From NCBI GenBank assembly GCA_002747395.1, contig PDPE01000033.1:1-64000 (forward strand): a stretch of DNA of 64,000 nucleotides. Reading direction: 5' to 3'. The translations under genes and the position numbers were made by a program. This DNA is from Pseudomonadota bacterium (GTDB taxonomy: Bacteria > Pseudomonadota > Gammaproteobacteria > Pseudomonadales > Oleiphilaceae). Each line of letters begins with the position of its first letter. Within the stretch, counting starts at the first letter, position 1. The notes below the pieces were generated by a model. It was not told the DNA's origin, did not search any database, and was given only the letters and a program-made list of their open reading frames with translations. Of this stretch, positions 63,581 to 64,000 are shown in pieces.

Positions 63581-63623
63581 AAACAACTACGGGCGGAAGT
63601 TGTGCTCCCGCCCGTAGTGGTTT
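63581..63623 (-). terminator. Terminator-like hairpin in the argF leader
   Basis: A perfect 11-bp stem (ACTACGGGCGG at 63586-63596 with CCGCCCGTAGT at 63608-63618) has an 11-base loop and an outer AAAC/GTTT extension after one mismatch. On the argF strand TTGTTTATTTC follows. Since it lies 20 bases before the argF ATG, it could act as an attenuator or as the end of an upstream transcript. Confidence 0.6.
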
Positions 63624-63796
63624 GTCTAAAGGTAAAAGTGACTGACGTGGACTTTTCCGGTCATCACCTGCGTACATTCTGATTCATCTGGAAATGGATG
63701 ATACCAGAAAACCTGCTTCCTGGTCAGTCAGATTTAACGGAGTAATCGGTATATGACGAGCGGGTCGAGGCAATTCTGATGAAATAACGACCAAAA

Positions 63797-63825
63797 TTGT
63801 TCAACCGGCTTAAAATGGGTACAAT
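63797..63825 (+). promoter_or_regulatory. Promoter upstream of grxD
   Basis: TTGTTC (63797-63802), 17-bp spacer and TACAAT (63820-63825) followed by ACGCGCC, the same discriminator as the tRNA-Met promoter in this window. Confidence 0.55.
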
Positions 63826-63894
63826 ACGCGCCAGCGCGCAGAAGAGCTCTGCCTCGCCAACTCATGCGCTTACATACAAACGGAAGGAACATCC

Positions 63895-64000
63895 ATGGAT
63901 ATTATAGAAACCATCAAAGAACAGCTTTCAGGTAACGATATTATTTTGTATATGAAAGGTACCCCTCAAGCTCCCCAGTGCGGATTTTCTGCACGCTCGG
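63895..64000 (+). CDS. grxD: Monothiol glutaredoxin Grx4 (3' partial)
   Basis: The first 35 codons of a CGFS-type monothiol glutaredoxin, cut by the window edge. MDIIETIKEQLSGNDIILYM is followed by KGTPQAPQCGFSARS; the CGFS active site binds a 2Fe-2S cluster with glutathione and passes it to BolA-type partners or Fe-S targets. GGAAGGA lies seven bases before the ATG. Confidence 0.93.
   Translation, partial: MDIIETIKEQLSGNDIILYMKGTPQAPQCGFSARS

Larger units (their letters stand above)
63562..63894. other. Divergent intergenic region between argF and grxD
   Basis: 333 bases with no gene. It holds a stable hairpin next to argF (63581-63623) and a promoter for grxD (63797-63825). The middle part was searched by eye for ARG boxes; none was convincing. 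Confidence 0.55.

Overview
This is a 64 kb stretch of a gammaproteobacterial chromosome, nearly all conserved housekeeping and metabolic genes. The evidence is the gamma-type order hemA-prfA-prmC facing a TPR lipoprotein and lolB, then tRNA-Gln-prs-rplY-pth-ychF, plus minCDE, a six-subunit rnf set beside nth, and dcd/apbC/metG. Moderate G+C, a PHA-synthase-like enzyme, a PEP-CTERM protein, a secreted lipase with its foldase and a giant-adhesin-type type I secretion system suggest a marine, Oceanospirillales-like organism. The exact taxon cannot be fixed from sequence alone. No integrase, transposase, phage or CRISPR array was seen.

Layout. 1-5.8 kb: type I secretion system (TolC-like factor fused to an OmpA-like tail, cut by the window edge; LapB-type ABC exporter; LapC/HlyD adaptor). 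5.9-7.0 kb: riboflavin synthase and a CBS protein. 7.4-11.7 kb: PEP-CTERM protein with calcium-loop repeats, then lipase and lipase foldase. 12.1-19 kb (minus strand): TPR lipoprotein, lolB, tRNA-Gln, prs, rplY, pth, ychF, tRNA-Met. 19.2-22.5 kb: hemA-prfA-prmC. 22.5-26.6 kb: PhoH/PIN ATPase, CBS, START and DUF2804 proteins and a 15-bp minisatellite. 26.8-28.8 kb: minCDE. 29-40.6 kb: PHA-synthase-like hydrolase, a large CoA-transferase, a SlyD-like isomerase, an Lrp-family regulator facing leuA, cheV, an esterase, a quinone oxidoreductase, a DTW protein facing a GNAT acetyltransferase. 40.9-42.9 kb: a chemoreceptor split by one in-frame amber codon. 43-50.6 kb: nth and an rnf locus divided into rnfABC and rnfDGE by a small basic ORF and an opposing SIMPL gene. 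50.7-57.6 kb: metG, apbC, dcd, class II aldolase-like protein, yjaG, avtA. 57.7-63.6 kb: a Fur-box promoter driving two ABC half-transporters, facing a lone fbpC-type ATPase and argF. 63.9 kb: start of grxD, cut by the window edge.

Themes. (1) Short tandem duplications (12-22 bp units, two to six copies) recur across the window, mostly just upstream of or across start codons (before the LapB gene, the PHA-synthase-like gene, apbC, yjaG, the chemoreceptor and the quinone oxidoreductase) or inside dispensable N-termini (LolB, RnfE). In two cases the duplicated ATG opens a tiny upstream ORF whose stop overlaps the real start. (2) The two tRNA promoters and the grxD promoter share a CGCGCC/GCGCCC discriminator. 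(3) ispE is missing from its usual place between lolB and prs. (4) The iron locus has a Fur box lying exactly between the -35 and -10 hexamers.
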